The notes below the pieces were generated by a model. The model searched no databases. It worked only from the letters and a program-made list of their open reading frames with translations, and was not told where the DNA came from. This document shows, piece after piece, positions 8,607 to 16,681 of a stretch of 64,000 nt of DNA; within the stretch, counting starts at the first letter, position 1, and the number at the start of each line of letters is the position of its first letter. The position numbers were made by a program, and so were the translations under genes. The stretch comes from JAPPFW01 sp965231815 (GTDB lineage: Bacteria; Actinomycetota; Acidimicrobiia; Spongiisociales; Spongiisociaceae): positions 3,348,001 through 3,412,000 of the forward strand of contig OZ246890.1 of assembly GCA_965231815.1 (NCBI GenBank), in the 5' to 3' direction.

Positions 8607-10169
8607 ATGGCGCGGCGAAGACGAGCCGGGGGCCGGGCCGCCCGCGTGGCAGCCCGAGCGGCCGGACCGAGCAAAGACGAGCGGGCGGTACGTCCCGGCT
8701 TCCAGGGAGGCGCCTACACCCCGCTGACCGAATCGGATATGCAGCGGGTCTACGACACGGCTCTCGATCTTCTCGAGGAGATCGGTATGGGGGATCCCAT
8801 CCCGGAGTTCATCGAAGCGGTCACGGGCGCCGGCGGCCATCTAGACAGCAACGAGAGGCTCCATTACCCGAGGGCGGTCGTTCAACGGGTGGTGGAGGAT
8901 GTAGCCGCCAAGTCGTGGGTATGGCACGGGATCGACGAGGACCGCAGCATCGAGTTGTCGGACCGCAAGGTCCATTTCGGCACCTCCGGGGCTGCCGTCC
9001 TGATGCTCGACTACCACAGCAGGGAGTTCCGTCCCTCGACGACCGCAGACCTCTACGACGCGGCTCGGCTCATCGACACCCTGGAGCACGTTCACTTCTT
9101 CGTGCGTACCGTGGTTACCAGGGAACTCGAATCATCCCGCGAGGTGGACATCAACACGGCCTACGCCACCATGATGGGCACCAGCAAGCCCCAAGGGACC
9201 TCGTTCTTCCGACCCGAGCATGTCTACGAGGTGGTCGAGATGTACGACCATGTCCTGGGAGGCGAGGGGGAGTTCCGCCGTCGCCCCTTCGTGGTAGCCA
9301 ACAACACGTTCGTCGTTCCCCCACTTCGTTTCGCATACGAGTCCACCGAATGCATGATCGCCCAGATCCGCACCGGTATGCCGATCAACCTGCTTTCGGC
9401 GGGCCAGGCGGGCGCCACCTCTCCCGCCGCCCTGGCGGGTTCCCTGGTCCAGGCGCTGGCGGAATGCTTGGCGGCCATCACCAGCGTGAACCTGATACAG
9501 CCCGGACATCCATGCGTGATGGGCCTGTGGCCGTTCGTGTCAGACCTGCGGACCGGCGCCATGAGCGGCGGCTCGGGCGAGGAGGCCGTCCTCAACGCCG
9601 CGGCGGCTCAGGTCGCCAACTGGCTGGGTTTGCCCTCCGGAGTGGCCGCCGGAATAGCCGACTCCAAACTCCCCGACAACCAATCCGGCTACGAGAAGGG
9701 CATAACCACTCTTCTCGCCGGGCAGGCGGGCGCCAACCTGGTATACGAGTCGGCCGGAATGCTGGCTTCGCTGCTGGCCTTCTCGCTGGATGCCGCGGTG
9801 ATCGATAACGACATGCTCGGCTCCGTCAACCGCACGATCCGGGGCATAGACATCGACCGCTCCTCCCTATCCGCCCAGGTGATCCACGACACCATCTACG
9901 GTCCGGGACATTTCCTGGGGAGCGAGCAGACCCTCCATCTGATGCAGCGAGAATATGTCTATCCGTTGATCGGTGACCGTAACAGTCCCGACGACTGGAG
10001 AGACCAGGGCGCCACCAACGCCGCCGAGCGCGCCCACGAGCACGTCCGCAACGTGATGAGGACCCACTTCCCCACCCATGTCAGCCGGGCTCGGGATGAG
10101 TGGCTCCGCGGCCGTTACCCCATAAAACTGGCCCCCGAAGAGCTAACCGGTCAGGGAACCCGCTGGTAA
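8607..10169 (+). CDS. MttB-family (trimethylamine methyltransferase-like) protein, non-pyrrolysine
   Basis: 520 residues. The start at 8607 gives MARRRRAGGRAARVAARAAG, the usual arginine-rich N-terminus of this family, so longer upstream readings are not needed. The body is an MttB barrel with NTAYATMMGTSKPQGTSFF, MPINLLSAGQAGATSPAA, a glycine-rich SGGSGEEA segment and LLAGQAGANLVYESAGML. There is no in-frame UAG, so this is one of the pyrrolysine-free members. Characterised relatives demethylate glycine betaine, carnitine or other quaternary amines onto a corrinoid protein. No corrinoid protein or RamA-type activase is visible nearby. Tight coupling to the preceding dehydrogenase suggests stepwise demethylation of glycine betaine. 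The substrate is inferred. Confidence 0.85.
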   Translation: MARRRRAGGRAARVAARAAGPSKDERAVRPGFQGGAYTPLTESDMQRVYDTALDLLEEIGMGDPIPEFIEAVTGAGGHLDSNERLHYPRAVVQRVVEDVAAKSWVWHGIDEDRSIELSDRKVHFGTSGAAVLMLDYHSREFRPSTTADLYDAARLIDTLEHVHFFVRTVVTRELESSREVDINTAYATMMGTSKPQGTSFFRPEHVYEVVEMYDHVLGGEGEFRRRPFVVANNTFVVPPLRFAYESTECMIAQIRTGMPINLLSAGQAGATSPAALAGSLVQALAECLAAITSVNLIQPGHPCVMGLWPFVSDLRTGAMSGGSGEEAVLNAAAAQVANWLGLPSGVAAGIADSKLPDNQSGYEKGITTLLAGQAGANLVYESAGMLASLLAFSLDAAVIDNDMLGSVNRTIRGIDIDRSSLSAQVIHDTIYGPGHFLGSEQTLHLMQREYVYPLIGDRNSPDDWRDQGATNAAERAHEHVRNVMRTHFPTHVSRARDEWLRGRYPIKLAPEELTGQGTRW

Positions 10170-10182
10170 CCGGTTCCCTGAC
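10150..10182 (+). terminator. Hairpin overlapping the stop codon of the MttB-family gene
   Basis: GTCAGGGAACC at 10150-10160 and GGTTCCCTGAC at 10172-10182 form a perfect 11-bp stem with an 11-nt loop that contains the TAA stop. No U-tract follows. It may act as an mRNA 3'-end stabiliser or Rho-independent pause. Confidence 0.6.
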
Positions 10183-10234
10183 GTCGAATCGTCACCGACG
10201 CGCGGTCCGGTAGAGCGGGGATGCGCAACCGGAT

Positions 10235-11503
10235 ATGACCGTCCCCGACGATGGGCCTCCTCCCCGGATCAGACGTGGCCTCTACCTCATCTTGGGCGTG
10301 CTGGCCGGTTTGGGTCCGTTCTCGATAGACATGTACCTTCCGGCGCTACCGGAGATAGGCGCATCCTTGGATGCCTCTCCCGGCACCATGCAAATGACAA
10401 TCACCGCCTTCCTGATCGGCCTGATGTTCGGACCCTTGGTCTTCGGTCCGGTTTCCGACGCGATAGGACGGCGATTGCCGATCCTCGTCTCGCTGGTTGT
10501 TTACTCCCTGGTCAGCCTGCTTCTGGCGGTGTCGGTTTCGGTGGAGATGATGATCGGCTTGCGAGTCGCCCAAGCGATATGTGGCGGCACTTCCATGTCC
10601 CTGGTGCGGAGCATGATTCGGGATCTTCTGTCCGGGAACGCGATGGCCCGGGCCATGTCAATCCTGATGACGATACTTCTCGGGGCGCCCATCGTGGCCC
10701 CCTTCGTCGGGGGTGTCCTGCTGCTGTTCTGGGGTTGGAGGTCGATCTTCATAGTTCTGGCCGCCATCGCAACGCTGATGTTCCTAGCTGCATGGCGGTG
10801 GCTTCCGGAAACCCTTCCCCCGGAGCGGCGGCGAGCATTGGACATGTCCTCCATCGTGTGCGGGTACCTGAGCATCGCCGGTTCACGTACCGCGGTCGCC
10901 TACGCCATCGCCGGCGGCGCGGCGGCGGCCGTGCTGTTCTCCTACCTGGCCGCCAGCCCATTTATCTACATCGATTACTACGGATTCGACGAGCAATGGT
11001 TCGGCGTCCTGTTCGGCATCTCGGTGGTGGGGGCCTGGATCGCTCAGGTATTCAACATCCGCTACGTACAGACGATCGGCTACGGCAGAATGGTAAGGAC
11101 CGGCTCGGTCCTGCTGGTCGGTATGGCGGTCATGCTCCTGGGGGTCACCCAAACCGGTTACGGTGGTCTGGCAGGAGTGGTTACAGCCGCCGTGCTCACC
11201 GTATCGATATCGCACCTGATAGCTCCTGGAACGCTTACCGGGGTGCTGGAAGGATTCCCCCACCTGGCGGGCAGTGCTTCGGGATTCGCATCCTTCGTAC
11301 GTTTCTCCCTGGGGGCGGCCGGAACCGCCGCCGTTGGACTCTTCAATGACGGCACTCCCCGATCCTACGGCGTGGTGACCATGGTTTTCGCGGTGATCGC
11401 TTTGACAGCGGCCACCGCGGCCCGCCGGCGAGTCCCAGCCACCCCATTGACAGCTGAAGTCGATGACCGGGGGCCTCGGGACGTTCAAACCTCCAACGAA
11501 TGA
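10235..11503 (+). CDS. MFS transporter, Bcr/CflA-type drug efflux
   Basis: 422 residues with about twelve hydrophobic segments. The N-terminus reads LILGVLAGLGPFSIDMYLPA, the signature of the DHA1/Bcr-CflA branch. The MFS motif A region reads FGPVSDAIGRRLPI at about residue 70, and the loop after helix 4 has LRVAQAICGGTSMSLVRSMI. Members export bicyclomycin, chloramphenicol or similar compounds across the inner membrane by proton antiport. It follows the MttB-family gene in the same direction by 65 nt, but a strong hairpin lies between. No local regulator is evident and the substrate is unknown. Confidence 0.85.
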   Translation: MTVPDDGPPPRIRRGLYLILGVLAGLGPFSIDMYLPALPEIGASLDASPGTMQMTITAFLIGLMFGPLVFGPVSDAIGRRLPILVSLVVYSLVSLLLAVSVSVEMMIGLRVAQAICGGTSMSLVRSMIRDLLSGNAMARAMSILMTILLGAPIVAPFVGGVLLLFWGWRSIFIVLAAIATLMFLAAWRWLPETLPPERRRALDMSSIVCGYLSIAGSRTAVAYAIAGGAAAAVLFSYLAASPFIYIDYYGFDEQWFGVLFGISVVGAWIAQVFNIRYVQTIGYGRMVRTGSVLLVGMAVMLLGVTQTGYGGLAGVVTAAVLTVSISHLIAPGTLTGVLEGFPHLAGSASGFASFVRFSLGAAGTAAVGLFNDGTPRSYGVVTMVFAVIALTAATAARRRVPATPLTAEVDDRGPRDVQTSNE

Positions 11504-11631
11504 ACGTCACCGGCATCAATTACCTTGTAGCATGGGTGGCCATAGCCGGATCCCCAGGTCATAAGCTCTACATCGTGGACGATGAAGCGGACTCCGACCA
11601 CCGGGCATGAACGACACGGAGGGCGAAAGAA

Positions 11632-12585
11632 ATGGACTTTGCCGATCGCCTCGACGAGGCTCACAAAGCTGTACTGGAGATGTTGCCGGAAGATATGCTG
11701 GATCTCTCAGACATCCCCACTGCCAGGGCAATGGTTAGCGGACTGATGGAAGCGATGACCGCGGACGCTCCCGACATCCCCGGGGTGGATGTGGAGGATC
11801 ATTGGGTTCCCGGACCGGCCGGGGATCCGGATGTAATGGTTCGGGTCTACACACCAACCTCCGCAGGGTCGGATGCGCCCGGACTTCTCTGGATACACGG
11901 AGGAGGGATGGTCCTGGGCGACGTCGCCATGGACGATCTCAGCTGCAAGGGTATGGCGGTGACTCACGGTTGCGTGGTGGCGTCCGTAGAATATCGCCTG
12001 GCGCCCGAGCATCCCCATCCGGCGCCGGTCGAGGACTGTTTCGCCGGTCTGGCCTGGCTCGCTTCCAACGCCGGGAACCTGGGTGTCGATCCGGAGCGCA
12101 TCGCGGTAGGTGGAGGCTCAGCAGGAGGAGGACTGGCGGCGGCGGTCGCCCTTCTGGCGAGGGACCGGGGAGTTGGAATCATCCATCAGCAGCTCATCTT
12201 CCCCATGCTGGACGACCGGAACACCACCCGCTCCAGCCACTATGTAACCCATCCCAAGGTATGGAATCGCCAGGCCAACCTGGCCGGATGGACCGCGCTG
12301 CTGGGCAAACCGGCCGGATCGGATGGAGTCTCGCCCTACGCCGCACCCGCCAGAGCCGAGGATCTGTCGGGGCTGGCGCCGGCCTTCATAATTGTCGGGG
12401 AGCTCGACCTCTTCGTCGACGAGTGCATCGACTACGCCAAGCGACTCACCGAGGCGGGAGTACCCACCGAACTCCATGTCATGCCGGGGGCCGTACATGG
12501 AACACACTTTTTCTTGCCGGATGCTCCGTTGAGCAAGCGCTGGCGTACCATCGAAACCGAGGCCCTCCGGGACGCTTTTTCCTAA
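11632..12585 (+). CDS. Alpha/beta hydrolase, hormone-sensitive-lipase (HSL) family esterase
   Basis: 317 residues. The oxyanion-hole motif HGGG is at residues 89-92 (LLWIHGGGMVLGD), YRLAPEHPHPAP follows at about 121, and the nucleophile elbow VGGGSAGGG places the catalytic serine at 163. The usual GDSAGG has Gly in place of Asp. The remaining triad members are visible as Asp in VGELDLFVDE and His in GAVHGTHFF. Family members hydrolyse short acyl esters in the cytoplasm. The gene has an AGGGCGAAAGAA leader just before the ATG. Nothing adjacent indicates a physiological substrate. Confidence 0.87.
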   Translation: MDFADRLDEAHKAVLEMLPEDMLDLSDIPTARAMVSGLMEAMTADAPDIPGVDVEDHWVPGPAGDPDVMVRVYTPTSAGSDAPGLLWIHGGGMVLGDVAMDDLSCKGMAVTHGCVVASVEYRLAPEHPHPAPVEDCFAGLAWLASNAGNLGVDPERIAVGGGSAGGGLAAAVALLARDRGVGIIHQQLIFPMLDDRNTTRSSHYVTHPKVWNRQANLAGWTALLGKPAGSDGVSPYAAPARAEDLSGLAPAFIIVGELDLFVDECIDYAKRLTEAGVPTELHVMPGAVHGTHFFLPDAPLSKRWRTIETEALRDAFS

Positions 12586-12610
12586 CCACCCGGCCCAAGC
12601 GATCACCAAA

Positions 12611-12671
12611 GGTGCTTTTGTCCCGTAAGAAAGTTTGACAATCGAGGGTTAGCCGTCTCTCCAAAAGCACC
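12611..12671. repeat. 10-bp perfect inverted repeat in intergenic region
   Basis: GGTGCTTTTG at 12611-12620 is exactly complementary to CAAAAGCACC at 12662-12671. The 41 nt between include CCCGTAAGAAAGTTTGAC, which resembles CCCCGTAAGAAACGTTCTTGAC inside the family B copy at 61555. It could be a degenerate family B relative or a terminator for the esterase gene. Confidence 0.45.
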
Positions 12672-12824
12672 CCGATCGCCCCTTTTCCGCATCGCTACTT
12701 TCGTAGGGTCGGGTGACATCGCGTCGCTCCGTCGATGAGGGACCGGTCGGTGCCCTGCAACCCGTCATAACGAGCCGCTAGCCTCCTTGATGTTCTGGTT
12801 GCAACGCGATTCGGAGAGGTGAAG

Positions 12825-15086
12825 ATGCATTATCAGGTGGTCGAGGCACAGTCATTCTGGGACAGCTTTCACGCCATGCGGCGGGATAACACCAAGAACA
12901 AGGCCGCCCTGATAGATACCCTCTCCGAGCTACGACGCAAACCCTTCAATAATTCCAAACTGAATACCCACGGGGTGGGGGAAGCCCGCAACGGCAAGAA
13001 GATCTATGCCTCCGATGTCGGCAGCGGCAAGAGCGGGAGGGGTGATCGCCGGGTGGTATGGCAGATCTTCAATCGGACGATGGTCCTGCTCCTCTACGGA
13101 ACCCACAAGGTGTATGACCGGGCCAAGCGCATGAGGGTTGAGTTCGATACGGACGCACACAATTACACCATCGTCGAGCAAGAAGCCGACTCCGGCGTCG
13201 ATTTGGTCTATCACCGGGACCGGGACCGGGTAGGCAAGCTGTTCATGGCCTGGACCGACAACGAGCTCCAATCCTTCGGATTCCCTGACCCCACAGTGAC
13301 AGTCCTGCGGAGGCTCGATTCGGATGACGATCTGCTGGAGTTGGCACACGAACTCGGAGACGATAACTTCGAGCGTTCCTACAACCTGGTAGCACACGGT
13401 CACCCGGACGGCGCCCTGGCTGTGGCCTCGCTGATCGGGGAACTTGAAGCGGATCCGGTCCAACCCGAAGTGACCGAAGAGGATCGCGAGGTCGAGCGCC
13501 ACCTGCAGGAAGAGACGATGGCGCCCTGGTTCACCCGGACCGAACCGGAGTTCCTGGCCGAGATCATGGATCGCCCGATCGAGGATTGGATGATCTTCCT
13601 CCATCCGGATCAACGAAACGCGGTGCGGCGGCGCTACGCCGGCCCGGCTCGGATCCGGGGTTCGGCGGGCACCGGCAAGACCGTCGTAGGTCTTCATCGA
13701 GCGGTGTGGATGGCCAGACGGAACCAGCAGTTAAAGCAGGCACAGCAAACCCAACTGTTCGGGACCGCGGAGAAGGTCAGGCCGATTCTCTTTACAACCT
13801 TCATAAAGAGCTTGCCACCCGTACTCGAAGCCCTTTACCTGCGGATGCCGGGCGCTCGGGCGGGTGAGGTCGAGTTCGGTCATGTGGACCGCCTCGCACG
13901 CCGTTTCTGCTTCAAGTCGGGGGTGATCACCCAACTCGGCCCACGGAAGGTCAACAAGGCCTTTTCGGCTGCTTACGATCAGATCATCGTCAAGGGCACC
14001 CCACTAGGCGACAAAGGCCTGAGCAAGCAATACCTGCGCGACGAGGTCACCGCGGTGATCAAGGGCCGGGCACTTAAAACCGTAGAGGAGTATCTGGCAG
14101 TCGCTCGAACCGGACGCAAGGTACCGTTGGGACGCCGCCAGAGAGCCCAAATATGGGAGCTACGGGAAGCCTGGGACGAGGAAATGACCCAGCGGGGAGT
14201 GGTCGACTTTCCCGACGTTATCCTCAAGGCGCTCCACCTTGCCCGCCAGTTGGATGAACCTCGATACTCGGCGATCATCGTCGACGAGGCGCAGGACCTG
14301 ACCATGGCCGGACTCCGGTTCTTGCGCGCCCTGGTGAATGCTCCCCACCCCGACCAGGATCGCCCCAACGGCTTGCTCGTGTTGGGTGACGGCGCCCAGC
14401 GCATCTACCCCGGAGGTTTCACCCTGCGACAGGCCGGGGTCGAGGTACGCGGTCGCACCACTCTACTCAACGTTAACTACCGCAACACGGACCACATTAT
14501 CGACACAGCCATGGCGGTGGCGGGAGGAGTCGACATAGAAGACCTCAGCGAGGCATACCGGCGAGGGGATCAACTCGCCGAGGTTGCGCGCCAGGGTCCG
14601 AGACCCCGCCTCATCCGAGCGCGTGACCCCGACGACCAGATCGCCAAGATTGCCGGAATGATCCAGAAAATGGCCGCATGGAAGGACCCGATCCTGCCAG
14701 GTGACACCGCGGTACTGGCCCCCTGGAACAACCAGGTCAACAAGATCCAGAAGGAACTCAAAGGGCATGGTCTCGAGGTTCAGAAACTCGACAACTACGA
14801 CGGCCGACCGACCACCAAGATCAAGGTCGGTACTTTTCATCGCGCCAAGGGCCTTGAGTTCAAAGCGGTGTTCCTCCCCTATTTGAACCTGGGAATGTTC
14901 CCCCGGCGCCCTAAGAAAGGCATGAGCCCGGAGGAAGCCGAAGAACTCTATAACCTTGACCTCTCAGCGCTTTTCGTCGCCATGACAAGAGCCAGAGACG
15001 TGCTGGTGGTGCTCCACAACGGTGATCCCAGCAAGGCCCTCGCCCCGGTCCTGGGAAGCTTTGAAACCCGGTCGGGCGGTACTTGA
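12825..15086 (+). CDS. UvrD/Rep-like superfamily 1 helicase with RelE-like N-terminal domain
   Basis: 753 residues from ATG 12825, which sits 6 nt after CGGAGAGG; the GTG at 12819 is too close to that site. Residues 1-100 look like a RelE/ParE-fold unit: a helical start, then IYASDVGS, RRVVWQIF and VLLLYGTHKVYDRA in the order of RelE strands. A middle region of about 170 residues is unassigned. The helicase core follows: Walker A GSAGTGKTV at about 279, Walker B IIVDEAQDLT at about 485, LLVLGDGAQRIYPGGF, NVNYRN, GTFHRAKGLEFKAVF at about 669 and FVAMTRARDVLVVLH at about 719. It is likely an ATP-driven DNA translocase. The toxin-like head and the surrounding defence-type wreckage suggest a phage-defence or stress role, but that is inference. 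The gene is intact. Confidence 0.82.
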   Translation: MHYQVVEAQSFWDSFHAMRRDNTKNKAALIDTLSELRRKPFNNSKLNTHGVGEARNGKKIYASDVGSGKSGRGDRRVVWQIFNRTMVLLLYGTHKVYDRAKRMRVEFDTDAHNYTIVEQEADSGVDLVYHRDRDRVGKLFMAWTDNELQSFGFPDPTVTVLRRLDSDDDLLELAHELGDDNFERSYNLVAHGHPDGALAVASLIGELEADPVQPEVTEEDREVERHLQEETMAPWFTRTEPEFLAEIMDRPIEDWMIFLHPDQRNAVRRRYAGPARIRGSAGTGKTVVGLHRAVWMARRNQQLKQAQQTQLFGTAEKVRPILFTTFIKSLPPVLEALYLRMPGARAGEVEFGHVDRLARRFCFKSGVITQLGPRKVNKAFSAAYDQIIVKGTPLGDKGLSKQYLRDEVTAVIKGRALKTVEEYLAVARTGRKVPLGRRQRAQIWELREAWDEEMTQRGVVDFPDVILKALHLARQLDEPRYSAIIVDEAQDLTMAGLRFLRALVNAPHPDQDRPNGLLVLGDGAQRIYPGGFTLRQAGVEVRGRTTLLNVNYRNTDHIIDTAMAVAGGVDIEDLSEAYRRGDQLAEVARQGPRPRLIRARDPDDQIAKIAGMIQKMAAWKDPILPGDTAVLAPWNNQVNKIQKELKGHGLEVQKLDNYDGRPTTKIKVGTFHRAKGLEFKAVFLPYLNLGMFPRRPKKGMSPEEAEELYNLDLSALFVAMTRARDVLVVLHNGDPSKALAPVLGSFETRSGGT

Positions 15087-15172
15087 CCTTGCGGATACAA
15101 GGATTAGCCAGTGTGCCCGAAGCCTTGGTTTTTGAATCCCTGACTCAGAACGCTAGGAGACTCTTCGTACCC

Positions 15173-16399
15173 CTATCCCCAGAGTGCACAGATGGGAACG
15201 GCCATGACCCGCTCACCGAGCCGGAATCCGGCAGGGCCGGTATGCAGTACGGCGCCTCCCTTGAAACGGTCGCCCAAACGGTCTCGCAACCAGAACAGAT
15301 GTCGGGCATGTGCCCGTGTCGGCGCGCTATGGGCTTTGATCTCCAAACCGACGACGCCTCGTGCGCCGAGATCCACAAGCAGATCCACCTCATGGCGACC
15401 GTCCCGGTCTCGCAAATGGTGGATCCGGGACCGGATCGTATCCACCGCGACCTCGGCTCGGAGTTGATTGGTTACGAATGTGTCGATCAACCGGCCAAGC
15501 AGGTGACCGTCGCTCATGACGAGGGCCGCGTCCGCTGCTACGGCCGCTCCCCAGAGCCCTGTATCGGCAACGTACCGTTTGGGTTTGCGGGCCAGGCGCT
15601 TCAAACGATTGGTACTCCAAGCCGGCAACTCGACGATAACATTTACTTCGCTCAGCATGCGGACGTAGGACCGGGCGGTACGACTGTCGATTCCGGCCGT
15701 GTCCGAGAGCGTGGAATCATTCACCACCCCGGACGAGTTGAGCGCATACGCTTGGAAGTAGCCTGCCAAGCGGGCCGGGTCCGCTCGCCGTCCATCTGCT
15801 AGCTCGTGAGTGATCAATTGATCCACATAGCTGCTCAACCAGCCATCTCGTACCCGTCCTTCGAGTTCAAGGGCAGGCTCGGGGAAACCCCCCCGAAGGG
15901 CGATCTCCACATATCCGAGTAGGTCAGGAGGATCGTCGGGCAGGACAGGAAGTTCGTTATGGAGAATGCTTTTTAGCAACGGACGGTACGGCTTCGAGAG
16001 TTGCTCCCGCACCGCCATCGGATGCATCTCTATACGGATTAGGCGGCCCGTTCCCGGCCACAGCGCTTGGTCGACATCCGCTCTAGCCGATCCCGTTAGG
16101 ATGAACCGCCCAGGACGGCGATCCGTGTCTACAGCTCGTTTCACGGCGCCCAGTACACCGGGGCAGGCCTGCCACTCGTCGAGAAGTACGGGTTCGGCAT
16201 GGTTTCGCAAGGCTGCGTCCGGATCCGCGCGAAAGGCGGCGGCCTGCCTGGGGTTATCAAGGCGGATGACGGTAGCTGCGTAGCGGAATGCCGTTGTGGT
16301 CTTTCCCGAGGCCCGTGGACCGGTAATCATCACCGCCGGTGCGGCGTCGAGCACCTCGGCAATCCATGGGTCGACAAATCTATTGAGGTACCGTTGCAT
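15173..16399 (-). CDS. AAA-family ATPase with DUF4143 domain
   Basis: 408 residues. The N-terminal ATPase has P-loop ITGPRASGKTTT at residues 25-36, Walker B PVLLDEWQ at about 70, and sensor FILTGSARADVD. The C-terminal DUF4143 half has YVDQLITHELADGRRADPARL, then DSRTARSYVRMLSEVNVIVELPAW split over winged-helix-like sequence, and a restriction-endonuclease-like end (HEVDLLVDLGARGVVGLEIK). This family is widespread, often mobile and poorly understood; a cytoplasmic nucleic-acid-linked ATPase role is usually assumed. It is convergent with the helicase gene and reads away from the AT-rich gap 16400-16681, which probably holds its promoter and that of the rightward helicase remnant. The frame is intact. 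A fragment of a related ATPase lies at about 32.6-32.9 kb. Confidence 0.85.
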   Translation of the reverse strand: MQRYLNRFVDPWIAEVLDAAPAVMITGPRASGKTTTAFRYAATVIRLDNPRQAAAFRADPDAALRNHAEPVLLDEWQACPGVLGAVKRAVDTDRRPGRFILTGSARADVDQALWPGTGRLIRIEMHPMAVREQLSKPYRPLLKSILHNELPVLPDDPPDLLGYVEIALRGGFPEPALELEGRVRDGWLSSYVDQLITHELADGRRADPARLAGYFQAYALNSSGVVNDSTLSDTAGIDSRTARSYVRMLSEVNVIVELPAWSTNRLKRLARKPKRYVADTGLWGAAVAADAALVMSDGHLLGRLIDTFVTNQLRAEVAVDTIRSRIHHLRDRDGRHEVDLLVDLGARGVVGLEIKAHSAPTRAHARHLFWLRDRLGDRFKGGAVLHTGPAGFRLGERVMAVPICALWG

Positions 16400-16681
16400 G
16401 CGCGATATTCAGGTTAGCGGCTCCTGACATTACAATGTAGTAACTGCGCACTCTCCGATGTAGATATCGCGCAGCATTAGATGTCATCTTCGCGCAGCTA
16501 GTAGCTATAGGCTAATACACGAGTAATCAGGCTCTGCCCAGCACAGGCGACGGTAACTGTCAGCCGATTCTCGGTTTCATTATCCGGTTGGGATGGTCCC
16601 CACCCTTACCTGCTCACCGACAAATCGTGCATCATCGCCACCGATACTCGATAAGGGTCACACCGGGGTTGTAGGGTTCAC

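Noticed and set aside
7504..8727. 407-residue Arg/Gly-rich ORF within the dehydrogenase gene
   Set aside because: Out-of-frame shadow of the GcvT half; composition is typical of such shadows.
8607..10169. Pyrrolysine-containing MttB
   Set aside because: The frame has no internal UAG and the protein reads as a non-Pyl family member.
15083..15802. 239-residue plus-strand ORF after the helicase gene
   Set aside because: It is antisense to the DUF4143 ATPase gene, whose frame shows clear motifs.
16400..16681. Possible small ORFs or tRNA in the AT-rich gap
   Set aside because: No cloverleaf or credible start was found; most likely a divergent promoter region.
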